A stretch of DNA of 60,880 nt from contig JAKQHR010000168.1 of the NCBI GenBank assembly GCA_029557905.1, positions 1-60,880 on the forward strand. The letters are read 5' to 3'. The translations under genes were made by a program, and so were the position numbers. Shown in pieces: positions 49,949 to 60,522 of the stretch (its first letter is position 1; each line of letters opens with the position of its first letter). The notes beneath the pieces are model-generated. The model was not told the DNA's origin and searched no databases. It worked only from the letters and a program-made list of their open reading frames with translations. Source of the stretch: Verrucomicrobiota bacterium. GTDB lineage: Bacteria; Verrucomicrobiota; Kiritimatiellia; JAKQHR01.

Positions 49949-51208
49949 ATGAAGAAAGATAATCCGAGTCTGCCGATTGAATGGATCGAGAACACACACG
50001 CAAAGAAGCCTGGGGATTGCGAGCCCCTGGCGCGCCTGCTGCCCCCCGGGATCACGGGCGTGGCGCGCCAGTTTCATCGTCAGCTCGACGGGTATCGCAT
50101 GAGCCCGTTGAAAAGCCTCTCGGGGCTGGCGGCCATGCTGGGCATCGGGGGGATTTGGGTGAAGGATGAGTCCCAGCGCCTGAGCCTCAACTCATTCAAG
50201 GTGCTGGGCGGATCGTTTGCGATCTATCAGTTTCTCAGGAAGCGGCTGGGCATCAGAGACCGCGAACTTACGGTTTCGGAGCTGAAGTCGGACAAGGTTC
50301 GTTCGCAAATCGGAGACATCACCTTCGCGACCGCGACAGACGGCAATCACGGCCGCGGCGTTGCATGGGCCGCGATGGAGCTGGGTTTCAAGTGTGTGGT
50401 CTATGTTCATGAACGCACCTCGAAGCCTCGCATCCGGGCGATTGAGGAATACGGCGCTCAAGTCAGGGTGATCCCCGGCACCTATGATGATGCGGTCCGC
50501 ATGATCACGCGCGATGCCGCAAAGAATGGCTGGCAGATCATCTCGGACACTTCATGGGTAGGTTATCAGGACATCCCTCTCTGGGTCATGCAGGGGTACA
50601 CCACGCTGATGGCAGAAATTCAGGAACAGCTGGCCGGGCAGGGGATCACTCAGCCCACGCATGTGTTTGTGCAGGCCGGTGTGGGCGCGCTGGCCGCGTC
50701 CGTGATCGGCTACTACCAGGGGCTGTTCGGGAAAAAGCGCCCGGTCACCGTGGTGGTTGAGCCCGACAGGGCTGCGTGCCTTTATGAATCCGCAAAAATC
50801 GGCGACGGCAAGCCGCATTCAGTCGGCGGCGATCTGAACACCATCATGGCGGGGCTGGCCTGCGGCGATCCGAGTCCGATTGCATGGGGTATACTCGACC
50901 GGTGCGCTGATTTCTTCCTGTCGTGCCCTGACTTCGTGGCGGCCAAGGGGATGCGGGTGTATGGAGTCCCGCTGGCGGATGATCTGTTTATTGTCTCCGG
51001 CGAATCCGGCGCAGTGACGCTGGGCGCGCTGATGTTCATCGCAGAACATGCCGGCCTTTCCGGCCTCAGGAAAAAGATGAAGCTGGATTCCTCCTCGCAG
51101 GTTCTGCTGATCAACACCGAAGGCAACACCGACCCGGAACATTTCCGCCGCGTCGTTTGGGAAGGCGGCGACCCTGTGCCGCGGGAATTCCGCCATGAAC
51201 CGGCATGA
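49949..51208 (+). CDS. dpaL: Diaminopropionate ammonia-lyase
   Basis: A 419-residue fold-type II PLP enzyme that cleaves 2,3-diaminopropionate to pyruvate and ammonia. K84 in 'LNSFKVLGGSFAIY' is the PLP Lys; 'ATATDGNHGRGVAWAA' is the phosphate/substrate loop, and 'VFVQAGVGALAASVIGYY' and 'INTEGNTDPEHFR' match the YgeX family. ATG 49949 follows GAAGGA. No neighbouring gene explains where its substrate comes from; a general amino-acid catabolic role is inferred. Confidence 0.92.
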   Translation: MKKDNPSLPIEWIENTHAKKPGDCEPLARLLPPGITGVARQFHRQLDGYRMSPLKSLSGLAAMLGIGGIWVKDESQRLSLNSFKVLGGSFAIYQFLRKRLGIRDRELTVSELKSDKVRSQIGDITFATATDGNHGRGVAWAAMELGFKCVVYVHERTSKPRIRAIEEYGAQVRVIPGTYDDAVRMITRDAAKNGWQIISDTSWVGYQDIPLWVMQGYTTLMAEIQEQLAGQGITQPTHVFVQAGVGALAASVIGYYQGLFGKKRPVTVVVEPDRAACLYESAKIGDGKPHSVGGDLNTIMAGLACGDPSPIAWGILDRCADFFLSCPDFVAAKGMRVYGVPLADDLFIVSGESGAVTLGALMFIAEHAGLSGLRKKMKLDSSSQVLLINTEGNTDPEHFRRVVWEGGDPVPREFRHEPA

Positions 51209-51404
51209 CGGAGTCTAATGCTATATCAGACGCGGATTCAGGTCAGACGATTGATTTTTATTGAGCAGAAGGCCGCCATGAAACGGCACACAGAAAACTG
51301 CGCAAAGGAGAATAAGAATACTTGGAGAATGATCTTGTTTTGATCGGGCTGCGGTGCAAACAATGAGTTCCGGAAAGGCGGGGTTTTGGTATGCCCCGGA
51401 TGAA

Positions 51405-51410
51405 TATAAT
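51405..51410 (+). promoter_or_regulatory. Consensus -10 element before the repeat-rich surface protein gene
   Basis: TATAAT at 51405-51410, 28 nt before the ATG, with only a poor -35 (TTTTGG or GGTTTT near 51382-51389). The rest of the 230 nt gap (51209-51438) shows no gene that I trust. Confidence 0.35.
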
Positions 51411-51438
51411 GGCCTCCGAAGCTCAGTTGGGGTGAAAC

Positions 51439-54400
51439 ATGAACAATTGTTATCAACATGTCCGGGGATTAACTGTTTCTGTCCTTTTCCTTCTCGTAGC
51501 CATATTCACTCTCGCAGAAGCACAAGCCGGTTCAATCACCGGCACGGTGACCGGGCCGGACGGGTTGACGCCGTTGGCCAATATCTTTGTGGATTCTGCA
51601 AATGTTTCAACATGGGACTGGGGTTCGTCAACCTATACAGATGGTTCTGGCCATTATGAGCTGACGGGATTGGCGGCGGGAACATATCATGTGACTTTCA
51701 GTGATGATGGCGAGGTTTATGCCCCGGAGGTATATAACAACGTTGCTGGATCAGATTTATGGAACGATGGCACGGATATTGTGGTGACGGAAACGGGGAC
51801 TAATACAGGAATCAATGCCTCGCTGGCCATAGGATCGAAGATAACTGGGAAAGTAACAGGATCGGACGGGTTGACGCCGCTGGCCAATATTTATGTCGAA
51901 TGCGTGAATAAATCGGATTCGTACTGGGGCCCGGAAACCTACACGGACAGCAGTGGAAATTATGAGCTGACGGGATTGGCGGCGGGAACATATCATGTGG
52001 GATTCAGTGATGATGACGGAACTTATGCTCCTGAAGTGTATAACAATATCCCCGGTGACAACGTTTGGAATGACGGGGAGGATCTGGTGGTCCCTGCGGC
52101 GAGTACAATATCAAACATCAACGCTTCGCTGGTCACTGCATCATGGATCACAGGCATAGTGACGGGCCCGGATGAGGTGACCGGCCTGCCTAATATCTAT
52201 GTGCAAACGTATCGCTGGAATGGATCCTGGTGGAGTTTGGCTGGCGCTAGCTATCCCGATATTGACGGATACTATGAAATCGGGGGCTTGGGGGCGGGAA
52301 CCTACCGCGTGACATTCATTGATTGGAACGGGGATTATGTCAGTGAAGTTTATGACAACATTCCGGGTGACCGTTATTACGATTCGGGCGCCAATATCGT
52401 TGTTGGGGAGGGGAGCGTAAACTCGGGCATTAATGCTTCGCTCGCCATTGCGTCATGGATCACGGGTACGGTGGCTGGTTCAGACGGAATCACTCCGCTT
52501 GAAGACATTGATGTGCAGGCATATCACCGGTCCGGTCCTGAATGGGTTTATACGGGATATACAACCACGGATACGGATGGCACCTATGCGATCGGTGGAC
52601 TGATGGAGGGCTCTTATCGGGTGAACTTCCATGATTGGAGCGGAACCTATGTTCCTGAAGTATACAGCAACATGCCCGGCACAGATGTATGGCGCTATGG
52701 CACAGAAATCAGTCTGCCGGCCTCTGTTACGGTTTCCAATATAGATGCGTTCATGGACGAATATGCCAGTTTAGGGGGACTCGTTGCACAGGCGGATGGG
52801 CTGACGCCAATTGCGGGTGTATTGGTGCAAATGCTCGGGCTCGGAAGGCTTGATGGCTGGGTGTTCTCGGCGCGTACGGATGTGACCGGAGCATATTTTT
52901 GCAGTAGCGTGTATCCTGGAGATTATGCAGTGCGCACAGTGCCTGCGGCTAGCATTGGCTATTTGGGTGAATGGTATGACAACAAAGGCCTTTATGTCCC
53001 CGGGCAGGAAACGCCTCCGGTGGGTGCCGATGTGGTCACTTTAACCAGCGGGGAGGACCGCACCGGGATTAATTTTGCTCTTGATCCTGCGGGTCGCGTA
53101 GCCGGCACGGTCACTGGCAATGGCATACCTCTCGCTGGATGCCCGGTGAAAGCCAAGAACGGAACGTATGGACTGGTGAGAAATGCGGCGACGGGCGATG
53201 CAGGAACCTATGAATTGATGGGTCTTTTGCCTGGATCCTATACGCTTAAGGCGGAGGCCGATGAATACAAGGACGAGTGGTGGTCAGATGCGCTGCATGA
53301 AGATTCTGCTGCGCTCATAGCAGTAGCCAGTGGAGATGATTTGTCTTATGATTTTGATCTCATGCCCGGCCAGAGTCCTGCATTGGTTGATGTCCGCTGT
53401 GATCCGGAAGTGAATGCGGTCGTCTATGTAGATTACTGGCCCACGACCAACACGACCCCAGCAATTGTGGATATTGGCAATACTGTATCACGACCTGCTG
53501 ATGCCGGGGGGTGGGGTATTGCTTCTCACACAGTCTCTATCAAGAAAGCCGGAGTACCCCGGTCTGTGCCCCAGATCGCATCGGCTGTTGAAGCTGAAAC
53601 CATTACGATGACATTTGATGTGTCGTCCGATGATGCGGGCAGTGTTGGTGTTGATACAACGCCGGCGGGATCACAGGTCTATATTGACTATGCGGATGTG
53701 GCGGATGGTGTTACACCTCTGGTGGTAGACAATCTTGCCCCGGGCACTCATACGATATTGTTGAAACAGCAGGGATATCTGCAGTCGCGGCCAGTCATGG
53801 TGCAGGTCGGGGCGGACCTCACAAATATGATTGTCGTACCTCTCGCGCCTGTATCGGAGACGAATCGAATCATCGCTGAAGTCCGCAGCATTCCGCCTCA
53901 TGCTGAAATATACGTGGATTATCTTTCAGGAACGAATCTTACAGATGCGGTAATTGACTGGATGGATCCTGCGTCACATGCCGGTGCCGGCTGGCATAGC
54001 GCGTCGCACGTCATTTTGTTGCGCAAGGATGGGTATCAATCCAGTTCTTCTTATTATCCGCCAGAGGGCACCAACGATGCCGGATTACTGGTGGTCAGCT
54101 TGGTTGGAGATACCAACGTCCTGGTGGATTTGGATCATGACGGTATGCCCGACCAGTGGGAAGATTCCTATGATTTGACGAATGGATGGGAAGTCCAAAT
54201 CTCCGACGGCGATTACGATGGTGATGGGGTTTCCAATTACGGTGAAATGATCGCCGGAACGCATCCCGGGAACCTGAATTCGGTGTTTGAAATGAGCGAG
54301 TTTGATCTTTCCTCGCCTGGCAACAACGAAGAAGTGACGTTCATATTCAGTACGGTGCCCGGCCGCAGATACATCATTCAGGGCAAAGCCAATCTTGGGA

Positions 54401-54516
54401 ACAATTCTGAATGGATATATTTGAGCGGCATCATCATTGCCACCGATTACGAGACGTCGTACACAGCTTCAATGGCGGGGATGCGGTTTTTCCGTTTACT
54501 TGTTTGGGCTCCCTGA
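51439..54516 (+). CDS. Large secreted surface protein with SdrD-B/CNA-B-like and PEGA repeats
   Basis: 1025 residues. Signal peptide at residues ~1-30 ('LTVSVLFLLVAIFTLAEAQA'). Four to five tandem ~102-residue carboxypeptidase-regulatory-like/prealbumin-fold repeats follow (residues ~32-550), each starting 'ITGTVTGPDGLTPLANI' and containing 'YELTGLAAGTYHVTFSDD'. One more divergent copy is followed by three PEGA-like domains (residues ~640-890, e.g. 'TPAGSQVYIDYADVADGVTPL'). The end has 'DLDHDGMPDQWEDSYDL', 'YGEMIAGTHPGN' and a ~75-residue beta module ending 'RFFRLLVWAP', shared in layout with the first gene of the window. An adhesive or sugar-binding wall role is inferred. Base composition is visibly less GC-rich than the ribosomal region. 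Confidence 0.85.
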   Translation: MNNCYQHVRGLTVSVLFLLVAIFTLAEAQAGSITGTVTGPDGLTPLANIFVDSANVSTWDWGSSTYTDGSGHYELTGLAAGTYHVTFSDDGEVYAPEVYNNVAGSDLWNDGTDIVVTETGTNTGINASLAIGSKITGKVTGSDGLTPLANIYVECVNKSDSYWGPETYTDSSGNYELTGLAAGTYHVGFSDDDGTYAPEVYNNIPGDNVWNDGEDLVVPAASTISNINASLVTASWITGIVTGPDEVTGLPNIYVQTYRWNGSWWSLAGASYPDIDGYYEIGGLGAGTYRVTFIDWNGDYVSEVYDNIPGDRYYDSGANIVVGEGSVNSGINASLAIASWITGTVAGSDGITPLEDIDVQAYHRSGPEWVYTGYTTTDTDGTYAIGGLMEGSYRVNFHDWSGTYVPEVYSNMPGTDVWRYGTEISLPASVTVSNIDAFMDEYASLGGLVAQADGLTPIAGVLVQMLGLGRLDGWVFSARTDVTGAYFCSSVYPGDYAVRTVPAASIGYLGEWYDNKGLYVPGQETPPVGADVVTLTSGEDRTGINFALDPAGRVAGTVTGNGIPLAGCPVKAKNGTYGLVRNAATGDAGTYELMGLLPGSYTLKAEADEYKDEWWSDALHEDSAALIAVASGDDLSYDFDLMPGQSPALVDVRCDPEVNAVVYVDYWPTTNTTPAIVDIGNTVSRPADAGGWGIASHTVSIKKAGVPRSVPQIASAVEAETITMTFDVSSDDAGSVGVDTTPAGSQVYIDYADVADGVTPLVVDNLAPGTHTILLKQQGYLQSRPVMVQVGADLTNMIVVPLAPVSETNRIIAEVRSIPPHAEIYVDYLSGTNLTDAVIDWMDPASHAGAGWHSASHVILLRKDGYQSSSSYYPPEGTNDAGLLVVSLVGDTNVLVDLDHDGMPDQWEDSYDLTNGWEVQISDGDYDGDGVSNYGEMIAGTHPGNLNSVFEMSEFDLSSPGNNEEVTFIFSTVPGRRYIIQGKANLGNNSEWIYLSGIIIATDYETSYTASMAGMRFFRLLVWAP

Positions 54517-54546
54517 TGATCTGAAGCAGTCGGCGTATACATACAG

Positions 54547-56598
54547 ATGCAAAATGAAAGTCATGAAGGAATATCCGATAGCCGTTTTGTAGTTCCCAAG
54601 ACAAGTAATTGGACAGCCATAATCTGCGGAGTTCTGCTTCTGTGGCCTTCGTTATCTCATATCTCTGCGTCTTCGATTGCGTTAAACTATTTCGATACCC
54701 CTAAGCGTTTGCTGTGGTCGGTTATGGCTTTGGTACTGGCGCTGGTTGCACGATCGGAAGGGTGTCGCCTTGGTGCCCGATCTGCATGGCTGGCCCTTGG
54801 ACTTCTCGCATGGATGATTGTTAGGACCCTTTCCCGGCCCGCTCCGGCTACTGAGATCGAGGTGCTGTTCACATGGATGCTTCCACTCCTGATGCTGATT
54901 CTGGGGGCAGGTATCGAAAACTCAAAGGGTATGCGCATCTTTGGGGCCCTTCTCGTTTCCGCTGGCATAATTCAAGCTCTTTTGATGGTGCTGCAGCGGT
55001 TTGGCCTCGATCCCTTGTTCCGTCAAACTACATCAGCAATGGACTATGCGCCCGGACGCATGATCGGGACCATCGGCTATCATAATCAGGCCGTTGATTT
55101 CCTGGCGCTTTCCGCGAGCGGAATATTTCTGCTGAGCAAATCGTCGAGATTGAAGCTGTGTTTCATGCTTTTCATGTTGTTCGTGGCCGGCCTCACAGCC
55201 AATCGCGGCGGGATACTGGCGTTTGTCTTTGCACTCGCAGCAGTTCAATCCTTTGCTGTATGGATCAATCCCTTATGGAAATTGCAGAAAAAAGCATTGA
55301 TCACTGCATCAGTGATTCTGGGTATTTGCAGCGTGCTTGGCGCGATGACTTTGATTCCGGAGACGGGCGATCGCTTCAAGGACGCAGTAAAAGATTTTCG
55401 ACATTCCCCGGCAGTTCAGTCCCGGGTTCTGATGAACCGCATAGGATGCGATATGTTCACAGAGAAGCCATGGATCGGGTGGGGAGCAGGGGAATATGCG
55501 CACCAGTATCTTGATCGGCTAGGGAATGTTTTGCCGGAAGAGAAAACGCATGAAATACTCGGGAATGTCGTTTTCGCCCGCGAAACACACAATGACTATG
55601 TTCAGTTCGCTGCCGAGTTCGGCCTTCTGGGATTTGCAATCCTTGCAGCTCTCGTCTGTTCAATCGTGATTTCCTTCATTCGGGCAGGAAATGACCAATC
55701 GGATGCGGTCGCAACCGCTATGTTTATTCTTGTATACATGGCGGTGGCGTCATTGTTTTCATTCCCATGGCAAACAGGCATGGGCGGGCCCCTGGCGGGA
55801 TTTCTGATTGGCTGGCTGCTGCCGCAGAAAGAAACTTCAAAAAACGAAGTTTTGCGAATATGGCCAAAAATATCAAAATCGGCGCTGGTTGCCTTTTCAC
55901 TGATCCTGGTTGCATGGTCCGCAGTGGATTCATTTTTCAACAGGTCTGTTCCGGATATCCTTGCCGAGGGCCACTCGGAAAGAGCCGCCCGCATGCTGCC
56001 CCGTTTTGCTTATCGGTACCGGGCGCTTGTGGGCGCTGCCTATGCTGTGGCGGGAGATTATGAAGCCGCTGAAAAAGAACTGACTGCGGCTCAAAAAGGC
56101 TATCGCGACATCCTTCTGTGGAACAATCTTGGAAACGTCTATGGGAAATTAGGGAAATGGGATGAAGCTGTGACCGTCTACGAGAGGTGGGCCAGGTGCG
56201 GCATAGACTATGATAGTGCGCTCCGCAATCTTTCCGTTGCGCAGGAACAGGCCGGTACACTTGAAGAGGCCGCGGAGACGCTCGCCCGGCGCATATCCCT
56301 GTGGCGGACCACCCCGGATGAAGTCAAGCGGCTTGCGGTGCTGCAGATGCAAGCCGGATATCTTTTGAAAGCCCGGGAAACGCTTTTTCAGTACAGGGGT
56401 AAATGGAAGTCTGCGGATCCGAAAACAGTCGCCGAAATAGAGAATCTGTCGGGAGCGATCTCGCTTAATCTTGAAGATTACGGGGAAGCCGAGAGGCTAT
56501 TCCGCAGCGCCCTGCAGAAATATCCCGGGCTGGAAAGCGCACGACGCAACCTCGATCAGTTGCGGGTCATCACTTCAGCCGCGGATTCAGGTCGGTGA
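54547..56598 (+). CDS. O-antigen ligase/polymerase-like membrane protein with TPR tail
   Basis: 683 residues. About ten to twelve transmembrane helices over residues 22-465 with the Wzy_C-type block 'ETHNDYVQFAAEFGLLGFAILAALV' and 'RMIGTIGYHNQAVDFLALSA', the layout of WaaL/PilO-type O-antigen or oligosaccharide ligases. The C-terminal ~200 residues are tetratricopeptide repeats ('LLWNNLGNVYGKLGKWDEAVTVYERW', 'LNLEDYGEAERLFRSALQKYPG'). It would transfer or polymerise a lipid-linked glycan at the periplasmic face. TATACA (54536-54541) lies 5 nt before the ATG. Its end overlaps the convergent nitrilase gene by 29 nt. Confidence 0.82.
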   Translation: MQNESHEGISDSRFVVPKTSNWTAIICGVLLLWPSLSHISASSIALNYFDTPKRLLWSVMALVLALVARSEGCRLGARSAWLALGLLAWMIVRTLSRPAPATEIEVLFTWMLPLLMLILGAGIENSKGMRIFGALLVSAGIIQALLMVLQRFGLDPLFRQTTSAMDYAPGRMIGTIGYHNQAVDFLALSASGIFLLSKSSRLKLCFMLFMLFVAGLTANRGGILAFVFALAAVQSFAVWINPLWKLQKKALITASVILGICSVLGAMTLIPETGDRFKDAVKDFRHSPAVQSRVLMNRIGCDMFTEKPWIGWGAGEYAHQYLDRLGNVLPEEKTHEILGNVVFARETHNDYVQFAAEFGLLGFAILAALVCSIVISFIRAGNDQSDAVATAMFILVYMAVASLFSFPWQTGMGGPLAGFLIGWLLPQKETSKNEVLRIWPKISKSALVAFSLILVAWSAVDSFFNRSVPDILAEGHSERAARMLPRFAYRYRALVGAAYAVAGDYEAAEKELTAAQKGYRDILLWNNLGNVYGKLGKWDEAVTVYERWARCGIDYDSALRNLSVAQEQAGTLEEAAETLARRISLWRTTPDEVKRLAVLQMQAGYLLKARETLFQYRGKWKSADPKTVAEIENLSGAISLNLEDYGEAERLFRSALQKYPGLESARRNLDQLRVITSAADSGR

Positions 56599-57391
56599 GG
56601 TGGTCATAGACCCGCCGGGCCGGGGAGCCGGGGAAGGTCTGGCGGATCATTTTCGGATCGAGTTCTGCGCTGATGATGTCCTCCTGCGCGGCGGCCAGCG
56701 CCATGATGTTTCCGGCCGGGCCGACAATCATGCTGTGTCCGTAGTAGTGCCGTCCTGCGGCATCAAATCCGGTCGCGTTCGCCGCCGCCAGAAAGACATG
56801 GTTGTCAAATGCGCGCGCGCGGTTGGTGAGCGACCAGATTTCATAGTTCCGCAGCAGAGCCGACGGCCGGACGATGATCTCCGCGCCCTTTTTCGCCAGC
56901 AGGCGCGAGGCCTCGGGATAGTCGCCGTCAAAGCAGATGATCATTCCAATCTTTGCAAACGGTGTCTGGAAGACCCGCATCTTGCTGCCGGGCGTGGTCC
57001 ACCCGCCGCGCTCCGTGCTCTCTTTGTCGAACGGATGCGTCTTGCAGTATTTCCCGATAATCTTTCCGTTTGAACCAATCAGGATGGCGGAGTTGTATAT
57101 CTTTTGACCAACTTTCTCATACGTCGGCCAGACGATGTGCAGCTTCAGCTTTTTTGCCGCATCGAGAATCGGAGCAATCTGCTTCCCGGGCACCCGGTCT
57201 ATAACTTTGAGAAATGCCTTTTCGGACATGTTGGGCGTGAAACCTGTCGTCACGGATTCCTGAAACACCACGAGGTCCGACTTATGTTCTCTCTTTGCCT
57301 TGTTCAGAAAGTAAAGGGCACGCTCGGTGTTCCCGGTCACATCCAGCGGACGGATAAACATCTGTACACAGGAAATAACGCACTTTTTCAT
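56570..57391 (-). CDS. Carbon-nitrogen hydrolase (nitrilase superfamily)
   Basis: A 273-residue hydrolase with the Glu-Lys-Cys triad: E45 ('VVFQESVTTGF'), K117 ('KYCKTHPF') and C153 ('IICFDGDYPEASRLL'). This pattern fits amidases and carbamoylases rather than true nitrilases, but the substrate cannot be read. The ATG at 57391 follows GGAGGGAC and overlaps the stop of the upstream mdcA-like gene (ATGA), so the two are translationally coupled. Confidence 0.88.
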   Translation of the reverse strand: MKKCVISCVQMFIRPLDVTGNTERALYFLNKAKREHKSDLVVFQESVTTGFTPNMSEKAFLKVIDRVPGKQIAPILDAAKKLKLHIVWPTYEKVGQKIYNSAILIGSNGKIIGKYCKTHPFDKESTERGGWTTPGSKMRVFQTPFAKIGMIICFDGDYPEASRLLAKKGAEIIVRPSALLRNYEIWSLTNRARAFDNHVFLAAANATGFDAAGRHYYGHSMIVGPAGNIMALAAAQEDIISAELDPKMIRQTFPGSPARRVYDHLTDLNPRLK

Positions 57392-59007
57392 TTCAGTCCC
57401 TCCGGAATGTGATAGAGGCCCTTCGAACATTTCACAAGGTCTTCGAGGCTGTGCGCGGCCAGCAGGTCCCTGGTGGCGGAGGCCGGGTCAATGCCCAGGT
57501 CCTCGACGGTCTGGAGAATGCCCTTCTTCCGCAGTGCCGCCTTGTCCTCCGGGGTGGATGTTTTACCGACTTCGGTTTCTCCTGCGACGGAAGCAACGGC
57601 TTTCATGCGTTCCTTCGGCGAGGCGCATTTCATCAGGTTGGCAATGCCGCACTCGGTGACGATATGGGTGATGCTGTCACCATAGAGCATGACCGGCGGG
57701 GTTTCAAACTTTCCGCTGCGGTATAATTTGGCGGCATCCAGTTCCTCCACAAAAACCGGAATGGCCTTTTTCTCGCTGACGGTGGGCGTCATCTGCACGA
57801 CAATCTTGCGGCCGGATTTGTAGCCGGTGTATTTTTTGAAGGTCTTGTTTTCGCGCGAGCTTTTTTCCCACGTGGGCGAGGAATGCCTGCGTCCGGGAGG
57901 AGTGCTTCCGAGATTGGGGGCGCCGCCGAAACCGGCGATCATGCCGTCAATGGCCGTTGAGGAGTTTCCGCAGCGGTCAATTTGAAGCGTGGAGCCTACA
58001 AAGCAGTCCACTCCGTACAAACCGAGGAGCTGGGCGTTGAGCCGTCCGCTCCGCATGGAGCCGTCCGGGCCGATCGAGAAAATGTCCGGATGGGCCTTGC
58101 AGTATTCCTCCATGCCCGGTTCGCCGCCGAAGGAATAGATGCGTTCCACAAAGCCGCTTTCGATGGCGGGAATCAGCGTGGGGTGGGGGTTCAGCGCCCA
58201 GTACTGACAGATCTTGCCCTTGAGGTGCCCGGCAAGTTTCGGAAGCAGCAGTTCAATGGCCGCGGCGTTGTAGCCGACGCCGTGGTTCAGGGAGGTGATT
58301 CTGTACTTCTCGTAGATCCCCTTGATGACCATCATCGCCAGCAGAATCTGCATTTCAGAAATCTTCGCGGGATCCTTCGTGAACAGCGGCTGGATGTAGT
58401 AGTCCTTCCCGGTGGGCACGATGAAATCCACCCAGTCCCCTGGAATATCCACGCGGGGAAGTTTTTCGCGGATTTCTTTCACCTGCGCGATGACGATCCC
58501 GCGGTTGAAGGCCGTGGCCTCGCAGATGAGCGGGGTGTCTTCTGTGTTGTAGCCCGTGTAGAGATTGCCGGCGGCGTCGGCATAGTCGGCCACCACCAGT
58601 GAAACCTGCGGATTCAAATCGGAGAAATAGCGCGAATAGAGTTCGAGGTAGGTATGAATCGATCCGATCTTGACCTTGCCGTCGCCCACCATCTGATAGA
58701 GCCGTTTGGCCTGCGGACCAGAGTACGCGAAATCGAGTTTCTGTGCGATGCCCTTCTCAAAAACGTCGAGATGCTCGGGAAGCACCAGCGAGGACTGCAC
58801 CATGTGCAGACGCTTGACTTTCTCGGGGTTCACCTGTGTGAGGGCCTTCGCTAGAAAGTCGGCCTGCTTCTGGTTGTCGCCTTCAAGGCACACTCGGCTT
58901 CCGGACTTCAGCACGGCTTCAAGAAACGGGACGATCTTTCCGGGCTGGACGATTTTCCCCCCGTCTGCCAGGCAGGAGGATGCACGGCGCGAAACTTTGC
59001 TTTTCAT
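57388..59007 (-). CDS. mdcA: Malonate decarboxylase alpha subunit-like CoA/ACP transferase
   Basis: A 539-residue protein resembling MdcA, the acetyl-S-ACP:malonate ACP transferase. Recognised blocks: 'IVPFLEAVLKSGSRVCLEGDNQKQADFLAKAL', 'NHGVGYNAAAIELLLP' and 'MIAGFGGAPNLGSTPPGRRHSSPTW'. Length matches MdcA (~550). None of the other malonate decarboxylase subunits (ACP, carboxylyase beta/gamma, activating enzymes) is in view on either side. It is instead coupled to a nitrilase-family gene and divergent from gdhA. It could therefore be a CoA-transferase for another acid. No strong ribosome-binding site. Confidence 0.75.
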   Translation of the reverse strand: MKSKVSRRASSCLADGGKIVQPGKIVPFLEAVLKSGSRVCLEGDNQKQADFLAKALTQVNPEKVKRLHMVQSSLVLPEHLDVFEKGIAQKLDFAYSGPQAKRLYQMVGDGKVKIGSIHTYLELYSRYFSDLNPQVSLVVADYADAAGNLYTGYNTEDTPLICEATAFNRGIVIAQVKEIREKLPRVDIPGDWVDFIVPTGKDYYIQPLFTKDPAKISEMQILLAMMVIKGIYEKYRITSLNHGVGYNAAAIELLLPKLAGHLKGKICQYWALNPHPTLIPAIESGFVERIYSFGGEPGMEEYCKAHPDIFSIGPDGSMRSGRLNAQLLGLYGVDCFVGSTLQIDRCGNSSTAIDGMIAGFGGAPNLGSTPPGRRHSSPTWEKSSRENKTFKKYTGYKSGRKIVVQMTPTVSEKKAIPVFVEELDAAKLYRSGKFETPPVMLYGDSITHIVTECGIANLMKCASPKERMKAVASVAGETEVGKTSTPEDKAALRKKGILQTVEDLGIDPASATRDLLAAHSLEDLVKCSKGLYHIPEGLK

Positions 59008-59027
59008 ATCTGCAACGCTTTCATTGA

Positions 59028-60518
<1,491 letters not shown>

Positions 60519-60522
60519 TGCC

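Noticed and set aside
51354-51659. 101-codon plus-strand frame upstream of and into the surface protein gene
   Set aside because: It runs mostly out of frame inside the signal-peptide region of the real gene, and no ribosome-binding site or family is visible.
51209-56598. Genomic island with horizontally acquired surface genes
   Set aside because: The region is less GC-rich and repeat-laden, but there is no integrase, tRNA junction or direct repeat at its edges, so transfer is only a guess.
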